Source: Lathyrus oleraceus
Lineage: Eukaryota > Streptophyta > Magnoliopsida > Fabales > Fabaceae
Direction of reading: 5' to 3'
Assembly: GCF_024323335.1 (NCBI RefSeq)
Contig: NC_066579.1
Location: 250,349,575-250,413,574 of the forward strand
Length of the DNA: 64,000 nucleotides
Shown here: positions 20,959 through 32,580 of the stretch, in pieces
Position numbering within the stretch: the first letter of the stretch is position 1
Layout: every line of letters starts with the position of its first letter
Made by a program: the position numbers and the translations under genes
Notes under the pieces: model-generated
What the model saw: only the letters and a program-made list of their open reading frames with translations
What the model was told of the DNA's origin: nothing
Database searches by the model: none

Positions 20959-21240
20959 TCATGGTGGGTACTTCAGCTTCCACACCTTGTTACTTGTCTT
21001 TTCCAAAACAAAGAAACCATCATTTTTAGAGATAGGGACTACTTTGTGCCACATGTCACTTCCAACTTTGATAGCCTTACCTCGATGTCGCTTTCTCTTC
21101 TTTCTCTTGGCTTTTGGAATGGAAATAGGAGTTTTTCCACTCAGGGTTGTTAATGGAGGTGATACATATAGATATGGCCTTCTTGAGACTTTTTCTGATG
21201 TTGGCATATTACTTTGGCCTTTCACAGTTGTCTTACTCAT
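20959..21240 (-). pseudogene. E3 small basic ORF, unrecognised
   Basis: This is a 93-codon frame between the protease and the post-integrase motif. A Lys/Arg cluster (KAKRKKRKRHRGKAIK, about residues 48-63) is followed by a hydrophobic, tryptophan-containing C-terminus (MWHKVVPIS, VWKLKYPP). I do not recognise the family. It occupies the place where pol should lie, so it may be an accessory product of a non-autonomous lineage or a remnant. Confidence 0.35.
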
Positions 21241-21273
21241 ACCTACTTGATAATGATTTTCTTTTTCTACCTC

Positions 21274-21675
21274 TTACTTCCTATTTTCAAGCACATTCAA
21301 GGTTATTTTATCATCATAAAATTTTAAAGTTAGTGTACCATGTTCTATGTTGAAATTGCATCGACTTGTCCGCAAGAATGGTCGACCTAGAATGATAGGT
21401 GTCTCTTCATCCTCAAGTATGTCCATGATTACAAAATCAACAGGAAAACTAAATTCCTCTATTGTCACCAGTACGTCTTCAGCTATCCCATATGTATTCT
21501 TTATGGAGTGATCTACAAATTTCAGATATGCCCCTGTATCACTGACCTTTCCAATACCAAGTTTTTGATACATTAACAATGGCATCAGACTCACACTAGC
21601 TCCTGAATCAATAAGTACCTTCTTGAAAGTTCTGTCTTTTATAGTGCATGGGATTGTGACAGATCCATGATCCTT
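21274..21675 (-). pseudogene. E3 aspartic protease
   Basis: It follows the in-frame TAG at 21676-21678. The retropepsin active site reads VLIDSGASVSLMP (around 21625-21587) and the second-half motif is TPIILGRPFLRTSRC (about 21401-21357). The D-S-G triad is intact, unlike in E1. The frame ends at 21274 with no RT following. Confidence 0.85.
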
Positions 21676-22149
21676 CTACTTGATTAGAATTCTCCCACCT
21701 ACTGATATTGCACTACATTTTTCATTAAAGGTTACCGACCCATCTCCTATTGGTCTCTTTTTAGAGATTACCTCTTTCATGAATTTTTGGTACACGGGAA
21801 TTTTCTCGAGTACTTCAAAGAAAGGAATATTGATCTCTAACTTTTTGAACATTGTGATGAATTTCTCAAAGTCTTTCTCTTTTGGATCCTTCTTTATCAC
21901 TCTTTGAGGGTAAGGTAACTTAATCACCATTTTAGCCTAATTTTTACTTTTCTCTTCAATTGGCTTTATGGGTATTATAACTTCTTCTTCTTCTTCTTTC
22001 TTATTTTCCCTCACTTCCAGATCTACCACTATGACATGGTCATCATTTGTTGCCTTCTATTCTTCATCTTTAGCAACTTTTTGACTTCTTATTGTGACAA
22101 CATTAACATTCTCATGATTTCTCGGATTTTGTATTGTTGCACTTGGAAG
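21676..22149 (-). pseudogene. E3 gag C-terminal / pre-protease linker
   Basis: It is in the same frame as the protease and encodes KLPYPQRVIKKDPKEKDFEKF and IPFFEVLEKIPVYQKFMKE, the linker typical between Athila gag and protease (E1 has a similar one near 3040-3170). A TAG at 21676 separates it from the protease. It joins gag at 37197 across the E4 insertion. Confidence 0.78.
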
Positions 22150-22154
22150 GGTGG
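22150..22154. other. E4 target site duplication, left copy (GGTGG)
   Basis: GGTGG before the E4 LTR start, repeated at 37192-37196 after the other LTR. Confidence 0.93.
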
Positions 22155-24553
22155 TGTAACACCCCAAAATTTGTCCTCCTCATTCATGCATTCATTTTTA
22201 GGTCATTTAGCATTTCATATTGCATTTCATCATGTCAATCAGGATCAGATCCAAGAAGCTTGAACATCATCCAAGACATTTTGTGGTTTCTATCCGGGTG
22301 ATCAGTCAACACAAGGGAAAGACTTGAGTTACTCCCAACAGGTTCAAATGGGGCCTATTCATCATTCAGAACGCTAATCTTGAAGGAGCAAAAATCTGAG
22401 CTGTCATGCTCGCTAGGAGAGCAGAATGGTTCGCCTAGCGAATCTGAACTGTCATGCTCGCTAAGCGAGCAGATCCTTCGCTAGGCGAAACCCATGCGTT
22501 TTGAGAAATATAACAAAAAGTTTTGGGCTTGAATTGCCTTCATTTTGAGCCCACAAAGTCACAAAAATCAGGCTATAAATTCAGAATTATTTTGAGCCAA
22601 ACCAGGCTATTCCTATTATCAGAGAGATATAGAACAGAGCTGACAGGATTCAGAGCAACCTCCAGGGACTAAAAGGAACTCATCTGCAAAGAACATATTC
22701 TGCCTCATACAAACCCTAAGATTTCCCTGCAAATCCAATCGGGCAATTCAATTTCATTCGATCTCTCCGATCAGGTTCGCCTTATTCCCGTTATTTTATG
22801 CTTTTAATTTGAATACTCTGAATGTGTGAGGTATCGTTCAGTTTTGCCCACGGGTTTAGATATGCATGAATGTATAAGACAATACCTTGAATGTTTAATC
22901 GTTTCGTTTCTCATGGATACCATAGGGTTTGGGTTACTGAGATCGGACTGTTATCAATGAAGAACCCAGAACCCGCATGCACTCGCTAGCCGCTTCGCTA
23001 GGTGAGCCTGCAGCGAAGCCTCGCTAAGCCTTCGCTAAGCGAAGCAGTAGCGATCGCGACAGCAGTTGCTTTTCTGTTTGCTCTAATCTGTTTTGTGTTC
23101 GTCATGTCACGTTAACTTTTGATTACCCTATCTTGTTTCTCTAACCTATTTGTTGAGTCTTTTTTGTGGGATACCACCTGGAGGTTTATTCCGATTACCG
23201 GTACTGACTTGTTCTCTTTGATGGTGCCAGCTTGAGAGATCTCTGGGTTTCTTATTTCTTTATTTGTTGTTGCTTCAGATCTTTATCCTTGCGGTAGATC
23301 TCTTGATCCCTTTATTTTTCCCGCATTTTACCGCTTTCTTAGTTGGACGACCTCGATAGGAGGCAATGTTTTGTGTGTTTACTTTTGTGCCTAAAAGACC
23401 TCAAAGAAGAGGCACTAGTGCTAAAGACCTCCACGGAGAGGCAATTGACGGATAAAAGGGATTAATAGTCAATCCCCCGTTAGTCAGTGCGTCGTTCTTC
23501 AAGATCACACTACGTGTCGATGCTTCAGAACAAAAGCCGAAGATCTTTTGTCCGGTCGGTCAGTGGAGAGGGTTCCATCTTTCTGAACCCCCACTTTTTG
23601 TCATGAGCTCACCCTGTCCAGGGTTAAGAGCTATGAATTCTTATCCTCATTACCTTTTTGATCTGCTCACCCTGACGTTCAATGTCAGTGGTTAAGAGCC
23701 CATTTGATTACCTTTCCATGGCTTGTTTGTTGAGGTTAATATGACCCCTCTTGACTAAAGCCCTACCCCTGTGTGTTTGAGCCCCTTTGCTGGCGTGTTT
23801 ACTTTATGCATGTTTGTTTTGTATGGTTTGATCGTCTCCCCATAGGGTTGCTAGGCTTCGTATAGTCTCCCGTTTGCATGTCTATCAAGGTAGCGCGGTT
23901 CCTTCGTCTAGGACTGCCTTTTTGCATGAGCATTCCTAAAACACCAACAACTCATTGATTTCTCTTCTCCTAAGAACACGTTTACTCCTTCTACTACAGG
24001 AGAGTAAGTCTCCAAAGTTCAGGCATCCGGTAGATTGCGTAGTAACGTCGTTCACCCCAAAACACAACCCTTACCCCATAGTTAGCCGAACTACGTTTTT
24101 CTCTGATTCTCATTCCAGATGAGATACGTAGGCATAAGACGTGATGTCTTACCGAGCATACTTCCCCTTAACCCCTAGGTAGCCGAGCTACGAAGACTCT
24201 GATTCTCATATTCATATGAGATACGTATGCAGTGGATGCGACATCCGTGCGAGTCATTTTCTTCCCCCCCCCCCCCCTTTAATAAATAGTACATTAGATA
24301 AACCCACACCCTTTAGACAAGAACAACAAGAGTGGAGCCCGTAGAGTACTATGGATGCGTAGGGGTGCTAATACCTTCCCTTCGCATAATCGACTCCCGA
24401 ATCCAAGATTTGGTTGCGAGACCTTGTCTTTTCCTTTCCTTTCTCCAGGTTTACTTCGAGCGTTTCCTTTCCCTCCCTCGGGATAAATAACGCACGGTGG
24501 CGACTCTTCTGTCATTTCTTCTTCGCCGGTTGTTTTTTTCACAGGTTGCGACA
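22155..24553 (+). repeat. E4 5' LTR
   Basis: 2399 bp, starting TGTAACACCCC and ending GGTTGCGACA. It contains palindromic GCTCGCTAGGCGAGC-type repeats at 22408-22492 and 22980-23045, a TATA box, and a C homopolymer near 24266-24278. Relative to the 3' LTR it lacks about 54 bp near 23165. The short frames inside are not genes. Confidence 0.93.
22574..22580 (+). promoter_or_regulatory. E4 5' LTR TATA box
   Basis: TATAAAT in GGCTATAAATTCAG, about 420 bp into the LTR. The same box is at 35174-35180 in the 3' LTR. Confidence 0.6.
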
Positions 24554-24555
24554 AC

Positions 24556-24573
24556 TGGCGACTCTGTTGGGGA
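24556..24573 (+). promoter_or_regulatory. E4 primer binding site (tRNA-Arg type)
   Basis: TGGCGACTCTGTTGGGGA, two bases after the LTR. Ogre elements are described as using tRNA-Arg, and this sequence fits that class. Confidence 0.75.
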
Positions 24574-25477
24574 CCTTGTTTCCCTAAGCGAGTCCCTCCT
24601 AGCTTTTGTAGGTTTCTTGTTTGTTGGGTGTTTATTCTTTCGTACAGTTATTTATTTTTCAGCATTTACCTGCTTTATCTTATTGCATTGTGTACATATG
24701 ATTGCCGTATCTGCTGGTTTTGTTTGCAGAGTGGGATGTTCTGTGTGAGATAGGCCCAATACACAGGCTATGAGTGAACTTTAGGACACCTAGGAATAGA
24801 GTGATTCATGGGAAGCGGGTGGTATGGCGCCACTCAGCGGAATATGGTATCACGAGCAGTTCAGATTCTGATGGGGTATTATCGTTGCATATACCTGGTG
24901 TGCATATGATGATATTCTTGAAGGGATTGTTTGCCCTGCGTTTCTCTTTACCTTACTCTGGCCTAGGTTACACCCGTGAGTGGGGCGGGAATGAATCATT
25001 TACAGGTACTGATGGTGACTTGTTCTGTTGGTGACTATTGTTCGGTTCTTGTTGGTGACCGTTGGTTCTAAAGTATGGGTTCTGAGTTGATGACTGTGTT
25101 CTATGGTTCCCGGTTCCGAATTCATGCCGAAGTGTTGATCGTGTATTATATTCCTCAGTGGGTTTCTCTCCAGGCAGTGCAACCATACAGATGTTCAAGC
25201 GGGTCCAGCAATCCTGATTGACATGCCTTTGCATTGCATAACATCATCTGCATATTCGCATCCAACATCTCATGCTTATTCATTTGCAGGGTATTCCCTT
25301 TCAAAAGGGGGGGTGCCTTAAAATTGAATAAGCAGCGCATCGCATACCATGCATATTAACCCTTGTCTGTTTTGCAGGTGTCACCGCAGTGTCTAAAGTC
25401 TGTTCCCTGTTTCAGGAATTATTGGTCCCAAGCGAGTCCACAGGTACCCGACAAAGGAAAATAGTCCGCAACTAGCA
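24574..25477 (+). other. E4 leader, ORF1 missing
   Basis: This 0.9-kb leader has no ORF1. Similarity to E6 starts only near 25305 and continues into gag. Two splice-acceptor-like sites (TCTGTTTTGCAG to 25378 and CCTGTTTCAG near 25416) precede gag, and both are kept in E6. The small frames at 24497-25034 show no conserved features. Confidence 0.7.
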
Positions 25478-28400
25478 ATGGACCAGGTACAGAAAGAGCT
25501 GGCTGATATGCGTGAAAGGATGGATCAGTTCATGACATTGATGACTGGTATGGCAGAAGGCCAGGAAAAGCTGAGGGAATTGGTTGAGCAACCGAGGCCC
25601 GATCCAGAGGTAGAGATACCAAACACTGAGGGAAACCCTGGTAACCCTAGGAACGCTGATAACCCTGTGAACACTGGTAACGCGGGTAACGCGAATGCTG
25701 ATGGAAACCCAGGTAATGTTGGCAACACGGGGAATCTTGGAAATGGTATTGGCGGAAGGTACAATGTGAATCAAGGAATTCAGATTAACGGGCGCCCCGT
25801 TACTGAGGATTATCAGTATGATCAATTCTCTTTGCACGACGAAGCCCACGAGACCACTCGCCGTATGGATGAGCTTGCTGAGAAGCTCAAATCTTTGGAG
25901 TCTCAAAATCCCTTAGGTTTTGATGTCACAAACCTTGGTCTGGTTCAGGGAGTAAGGATCCCTCACAAGTTCAAACCCCCTACTTTTGAGAAATACAACG
26001 GGGCTTCTTGCCCACGCACTCATCTCCAATCTTATTTGGGAAGAATAGGAGCTCACACGGAAGATGAAAAGTTGTGGATGTACTATTTTGAAGACAATTT
26101 AACTGGAGCTTCTCGTGAATGGTATTCTCATTTGTCTCGTACTATCATCAAGAGCTGGAAAGACTTGGCAGAGGCTTTTGTCAAGCAATATCAATACAAC
26201 TTGGACATGGCCCCAAATCGGACCTTGTTACAAGGAATGTCTCAGACCGCCAAGGAGACCTTTAGAGAATATGCTCAGCGTTGGAGACAAATTGCTGCGT
26301 CCGTCCAACCCCCTATGTCTGAAAGAGAGATGGCGGACATGTTCATGAACACTCTTCAAGGAAATTATATTGAGAGATTGGCTGCTTGCCCGTCAATCAG
26401 CTTTGTAGAGATAGTAATTGCTGGAGAAAGAATCGAGAGTCTGTTGAAGATGGGCCGAATTCAAGATAATAGTGCTTCCAGCTCATCAGGTCCCAAGAAA
26501 CCGTTTGTTGGTAACGGTCAGCGAAGAAGAGAAGGCGAGACAAGCATTGTGTATGCCGGTAGAGGCAGGGGCAGATAACGCCCTAATTATTATCAAGATC
26601 AAGTGGCCGCAGTCACTATTCCAACACCTGCTCCTCAACAGCAACAACAACCGCAGTATCATCCGTAACAGCAACCCAGGTACAACAATCAACAACAATG
26701 AGGTAATCTGGGTCAGCAGATACACTATCAACAACGTCCAAGACAGACGGACCGGGTCATTGAGCCAATCCTAATGCCTTATTCTGTATTACTTCCCAAG
26801 CTGATTGACCTGAATCTGGTTACGTTAAGAACTTTGGCCCCACCAAACGATCCCAATAATTTGCCTAGAGGTTATGATGTCAACGCCAGATGTGCTTTTC
26901 ACTCCAACGCGCCTGGCCATACTATAGATAATTGCAAGGCTCTCCAGCTAAAGGTACAAGATTTGAGAGATACCCAGACTATCAATTTTTCTCCGGTGCC
27001 TAATGTTATCCAAAACTCGATGCCAGCACACGGCGGGAAGAGGATTAATGTTGTTGATAGTGGGGAAACTTTGAATTTGGTTTCTGATGTGACTAAAGTG
27101 AAGACTTCGCCATCGGTGGTTAAAGACCGACTTTTAAAAGGACAGATTTTCCCGGGCTATGGGGAACAGTGCAGAAATTGTCAAGCTGCCGAGAACGGAT
27201 GTGACAGTTTGAGAAGGGGTATTCAGCAACTAATAGATGAAGGTTGTCTTCTGTTCGATCAGACCCGTCCAGTGAAGAATGATGTGTCGACAGTGACGAT
27301 TTATTTCACTCCTGAAGAAATATATGTTCCCGAGAGACCCGCTCCGACAACAATATATTTCCCAGAAAGTCCAGCACCGGTTACAATTTACTCTGACAGC
27401 CATCAACCGGCTTTGGTTAGTCCGGTCACCATCACGGTACCAGGACCTGTTCCGTACGAAAAAGATAGTGCTATCCCATGGCACTATGGGGCTGATATCT
27501 ACTTCCAGGGGCGGAAAGTTAACAGTGAAGACATTGACATTGGTAGCTCCGTTGTAGACAATGTTGGAGGGGTTGGTGGCTTCACTCGCAGTGGACGCCT
27601 ATTTGCACCATTAACATTGCGCACGAATACTGAAGCTGAGGCAGCTGCCAAGGCTAAAGGAAAACAGGTAGCCACCGAAGAGGTTATTACTGAGGAAGCT
27701 CCTCCTAAGACCGCATTCGAGAAAGAAGTGGATGAGTTTATGAGGATTATCAAGAAAAATGACTACAAGGTAGTCGACCAGCTAAATCAGACACCCTTAA
27801 AGATCTCCATTCTCTCGCTATTGATGTGCTCTGAGGCGCACAGAGCAGCCTTGTTGAAAGTACTGAATATGGCCTATGTTCCACCAGAGATAACCGTCAA
27901 CTAGCTGGAGTCGGTAGTTTCAAATGTAAACGCTAGCCACGGGCTAGGTTTCACCGATTATGACCTGACATCTGAGGGCAGGAATCACAACAAGGCTTTA
28001 CATATCACAATGGAATGCAAAGGGGCGGTGCTTTCCCATGTTTTGGTTGATACCGACTCTTCTCTGAATGTTCTTCCAAAGAAAGCATTAATGAAGTTGG
28101 ATTGCGATGGCGTCATCCTGAGGCCAAGTAATTTAGTTGTGAGGGCTTTTGATGGCTCTAAGAGATCCGTCTTTGGCGAAGTTGAGTTGCCAGTTAAGAT
28201 TGGACCGCAGGTGTTCAAGAGCACTTTTTATGTGATGGATTTCCAGCCTGCCTATAGCTGTCTGCTAGGACGGCCCTGGATTCATGTTGCCGGTGCTGTT
28301 ACTTCTACTCTCCACAAGAAGCTCAAATATGAACTAGAAGGTCAGGTCGTCACTTTCTGTGGTGAAGAGGATATTTTTGTTAGCCACCTGTCTACATTTA

Positions 28401-28831
28401 AGTATGTGGAGATGGATGGCGAGATGCATGAGATGCTGTGTCAGGGCTTTGAAGCCATAAACATCAGTGAGGTCGCACCCGAAGCTGTCTTTTCACCTAA
28501 GTCCAAGAAGGTCGGGACTTCTATCTCTTCATACAAGCAAGCTGTTGAAGTGGTTAAAGCTGGTAATGCCCAAGGTTGGGACAAATTTGTGGAGCCAGTC
28601 ATCAAAGAAGACAAGTTTGGATTGGGGTTTACTTCGGGGTCTCAGAAGAATGAAGCCGGTACTTTCTCCAGCGGGGGTTTGGTTTCTCCCCACATCGTCA
28701 ATGTTGCAGATGAAGATAAGGCTGACAACGACTGTGACTTAGATAGCTGGATTCGCCCGTGTGTCCCGGAAGAAAAGCTCAATAATTGGTCGTCTGAAAA
28801 AGTCGTCCGGGTTACTCTACTGAAAGAGTAA
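25478..28831 (+). pseudogene. gag: E4 gag-protease, four nonsense codons
   Basis: This is one frame starting MDQVQKELADMRERMDQ (coiled-coil start). An Asn/Gly/Pro repeat (25615-25745) follows, then the capsid domain (YNGASCPRTHLQSYLGRIG, REWYSHLSRTIIKSWKDL, FREYAQRWRQIAASVQPPM) and a Gln-rich basic linker. A zinc-finger-like CAFHSNAPGHTIDNC lies near 26890-26935, and an acidic linker follows. The protease has its active site changed to VDTDSSLNVLP (28045-28080), where E6 has DTG, so the enzyme should be dead. Further protease motifs are YSCLLGRPWIHVAGAV. Stops: 26576, 26666, 26699 and 27902. The 26666 and 27902 stops are C-to-T changes relative to E6. The frame ends at 28831. Confidence 0.9.
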
Positions 28832-29140
28832 TTTTTATTGTTTTCCTTTTATTACATGCATAATAAAGTCTTACACTTTGCCCAAGGTGTAATGACTCAT
28901 CTGTAAGGCCATCCATTTAGTCGCATTTCGCAATTATTTTCATCATCAATAAAGGACAGCGTTTGCAAACAATTTTGTGTTCTCTTTCTTTCAATTATTT
29001 TTACTTTTACAGAAAAAAAACAATAAAAATGGCAATGTTTCTTTTTCGTTTTTTCTTTCCAAAAATCTCGTTCTAAGGTAAAGCATGATCCTCCATCATG
29101 CAGAGATGATCACCCGGATCTCACTGCTAACGACACTGCT
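28832..29140 (+). other. E4 intron-like gap between protease and RT
   Basis: About 300 bp of T/A-rich non-coding sequence separate the two ORFs and are well conserved in E6 (50804-51141). It contains TTTTACTTTTACAG near 29000-29013 and other AG acceptor candidates closer to RT. Ogre elements are known to carry a spliced intron between protease and RT. I cannot fix the exact splice sites. Confidence 0.6.
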
Positions 29141-32100
29141 ATGCCCAAGTATGACTTCGACAATCCTATCTATCAAGCCGAAGAAGGGGTTGAGGGAGAT
29201 TGTGAATTGCCTGAAGAGCTAGCCAGGTTGTTGAAACAGGAGGACCGAGCTATTACACCTTATCAGGAGGTGATTGAGACCGTCAACATTGGTACCGAAG
29301 ACGACAAGAAAGAGATCAAGATCGGGGCCAGTCTACAGGCCAAGGTGAAAGAACAGTTGATCAGTTTGCTTCGCGAGTACGTCGACATCTTTGCTTGGTC
29401 CTATCAAGATATGCCAGGTTTGGATACAGACATCGTTGTGCACAGGTTACCATTGAATGAAGATATGCCGCCGGTGAAGCAGAAGTTACGCCGAACTCAT
29501 CCTGACATGGCAATGAAAATTAAAGAAGAAGTTCAGAAACAGTGGGTCGTAGGGTTTCTCGCTGTGGCCAGTTACCCACCATGGGTTGCCAATATCGTAT
29601 CGGTACCCAAGAAGGATGGCAAAGTACGAATGTGCGTCGATTACAGAGATCTGAATAGAGCTAGTCCGAAAGACGACTTCCCATTACCTCACATCGATGT
29701 TTTGGTTGATAACACAGCTCAGCTCTCCATATATTCTTTCATGGATGGTTTCTCCGGTTATAATCAGATCAGGATGGCACCGGAAGACATGGAGAAAACG
29801 ACATTCATCACACCATGGGGTACCTTCTGTTTCAGGGTCATGCCATTTGGGTTGAAGAACGCAGGGGCAACGTACCAACGGGCTATGGTAACACTTTTTC
29901 ATGACATGATTGACAAAGAGATCGAATGCTATGTGGATGATATGATCGCCAAGTCCCGAACAGAAGAAGAACATTTGGACAATCTGCAGAAGTTGTTTGA
30001 ACGTCTGAGAAAGTTCAAGTTAAGGCTGAATCCGAACAAGTGCACTTTTGGAGTGCGAACTGGTAAGCTGTTAGGTTTCATTATAAGTGAAGGAGGAATA
30101 GAGGTAGATCCTGCGAAAGTAAAAGCTATTCAAGAAATGCCTGCACCTAAAACAGAAAGAGAGGTTTGTGGCTTCCTGGGCAGATTGAATTACATTTCAA
30201 GGTTCATATCTAATCTTACAGCCACATGTGAGCCATTGTTCAAAATGTTGAGAAAAGAGCGAGAGGTCAGGTGGAATGATGATTGTCAGAAAGCTTTTGA
30301 AAGAATAAAAGAGTATTTGCAGGAGCCCCCGATTCTAATGCCTCCAGTAGAGGGAAGACTGTTGATCATGTACTTGACGGTGTTAGAAAGGTCAATGGGT
30401 TGTGTGCTCGGTCAGCATGATGAGTCAGGTCGAAAAGAGCATGCAATATACTACCTTAGCAAAAAGTTTATCGACTGTGAACAAAGATACTCACTGCTCG
30501 AGAAAACTTGTTGCACTTTGGCATGGGCTGCTCGTCGACTAAGACAGTATATGTTGACTCACACGACTCTATTGATATCAAAGATGGATCCAGTCAATTA
30601 TATTTTTGAAAAGCCAGCGCTTACCGGAAGGGTTGCTAGGTGGAAAATGATACTGACATAGTATGACATCCAATACACTTCACAAAAAGCCATCAAAGGA
30701 AGTGTCTTGTCAGACTATCTTGCAGAGCAACCAATTGATGATTACCAACCTATGAGGTTCGACTTTCCTGATGAGGACATCATGTTTCTTAAATCGAAAG
30801 ATTGCGAGGAACCACTCCCGGAGGAAGGGCCTGACCCTGAATCCAAATGGATTATGATGTTTGATGGGGAGGTCAACGTCAATGGTCGCGGAGTTGGTGC
30901 AGTGTTGATCACGCCGGAGGGGGTTCATATGCCATTTTGTGCCAGAATAACTTTCCCCTGCACATCAATGAAGCCGAATACGAAGCTTGTATCCTAGGAC
31001 TTGAGGAAGCCATCAACCTACGGATTAAAACCCTGGATGTATACGGGGATTCAACTTTGGTCATCAATCAAACCAATGGGAAATGGTATACACATCAGCC
31101 TCATTTGGTTCCTTACAGAGATTATACGAGAAGATTGTTGACTTTCTTTACGACGGTGAAGCTACATTGCGTTCCTCGTGAAGAAAACCAATTTGCTGAT
31201 GCTTTGGCTACCTTGTCTTCGATGATTAAGGTGCTATGTTGGAACTACGTACCCAGGATTGATGTATCTCGACTTGACATACCCGCCTATGTGTTTGCTG
31301 CCGATGCAATATCTGATGATAAGTCGTGGTATCATGACGTCAAGCGTTTCCTGAAGAGTCAAGAGTATCCAGCTGGGGCGTCTTCGAATGATAAGAAGAC
31401 GTTGAGGACGTTAGCCGGTAGCTTCTTTCTGAACTCAGATGATACTCTATACAAGCGAAATTTCGACATGGTCTTGCTCAGATGTGTGGACAAGCAGGAA
31501 GCGGACATGTTAATGCAAGAAGTACATGAGGGATCTTTCGGTACCCATGCCGGAGGACATGCAATGGCTAAGAAGTTGTTAAGATCGGGGTATTATTGGT
31601 TAGCAATGGAGGCAGACTGTTGCACATACGCCCTAAAGTGTCACAAGTGCCAGGTTTACGCAGATAAAGTGCATATCCCTCCAAGCCCATTGAATGTCAT
31701 GTCGTCACCTTGGCCTTTTGCAATGTGGGGCATTGATATGATTGGCAAGATCGAACCGACTGCTTCCAACGACCATGGATTCATTTTGCTCGCTGTTGAT
31801 TACTTCACTAAGTGGGTGGAAGAAGTATCCTATGTGAATGTTACGAAGCAGGCGGTAGCCAGATTTCTGAAAAGAGATATCATCTGCAGATACGGAGTTC
31901 TCGAGCGGATCATTACTGATAATGGTTCAAATCTCAATAACAAAATGATGGCAGAGCTTTGTCGGGACTTCAAAATCGAGCATCACAATTCTTCCCCTTA
32001 CAGGCCAAAGATGAATGGCGCTGTTGAGGCAGCTAACAAGAATATTAAGAAGATTGTGCAAAAGATGGTGGTAACATACAAGGACTGGCATGAGATGTTA

Positions 32101-32577
32101 CCGTTCGCATTACATGGGTATCGAACTTCAATTAGAACATCCACCGGGGCAACACCTTATCAGCTTGTATATGGCATGGAAGCAGTTCTTCCGGTTGAAG
32201 TCGAAATTCCTTCTTTTCGGGTCCTGATGGATGTTAAGTTGGACGAAGCAGAATGGGTCCGTTCTCGATACAACCAGCTGAGCCTAGTTGAGGAAATGAG
32301 ACTAGCAGCTATATGCCATGGCCAACTATATCAGAGACGAATGAAGAGAGCATTTGATCAGAAAGTGCACCCTCGGGAGTATCAAGTCGGTGAATTGGTA
32401 CTCAAAAGAATTCTTCCTCCCAACACAGATCACAGGGGCAAATGGACACCGAACTATGAGGGTCCATACGTGGTTAAAAGGGTTTTCTCTGGCGGAGCTT
32501 TGATGCTAACAACCATGGATGGCGAAGACTTCCCATCCCCTGTCAACTCAGACGCAGTTAAAAAATACTTCGCATAA
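29141..32577 (+). pseudogene. E4 RT, RNase H, second RNase H and integrase, broken
   Basis: This starts MPKYDFDNPIYQAEEG. RT motifs: VPKKDGKVRMCVDYRDLN, FMDGFSGYNQIRM, YVDDMI (about 29929-29945). The first RNase H is GCVLGQHDESG to LISKMDPVNYIFE. The second, archaeal-type RNase H, is MMFDGEVNVNGRGVGAVL to PREENQFADALATLSSM, a mark of the Tat lineage. Integrase: HHCC (HEGSFGTHAGGHA to CHKCQ) and DDE (WGIDMIGKIEP, ITDNGSNLNN, NGAVEAANKN). A TAG at 30659 and a 1-bp deletion near 30963, inside the second RNase H, break the frame. It ends at 32577 with KKYFA. Confidence 0.92.
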
Positions 32578-32580
32578 TTG

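Noticed and set aside
24266..24278. C homopolymer as a G-quadruplex-type regulatory element
   Set aside because: A single run of differing length in the two LTRs; slippage or assembly noise explains it as well.
24556..24573. tRNA-derived gene fragments at primer sites (also 1354, 11110, 38692)
   Set aside because: Only the 14-18 nt complementary to a tRNA 3' end is present, at the position required for a primer site; there is no cloverleaf.
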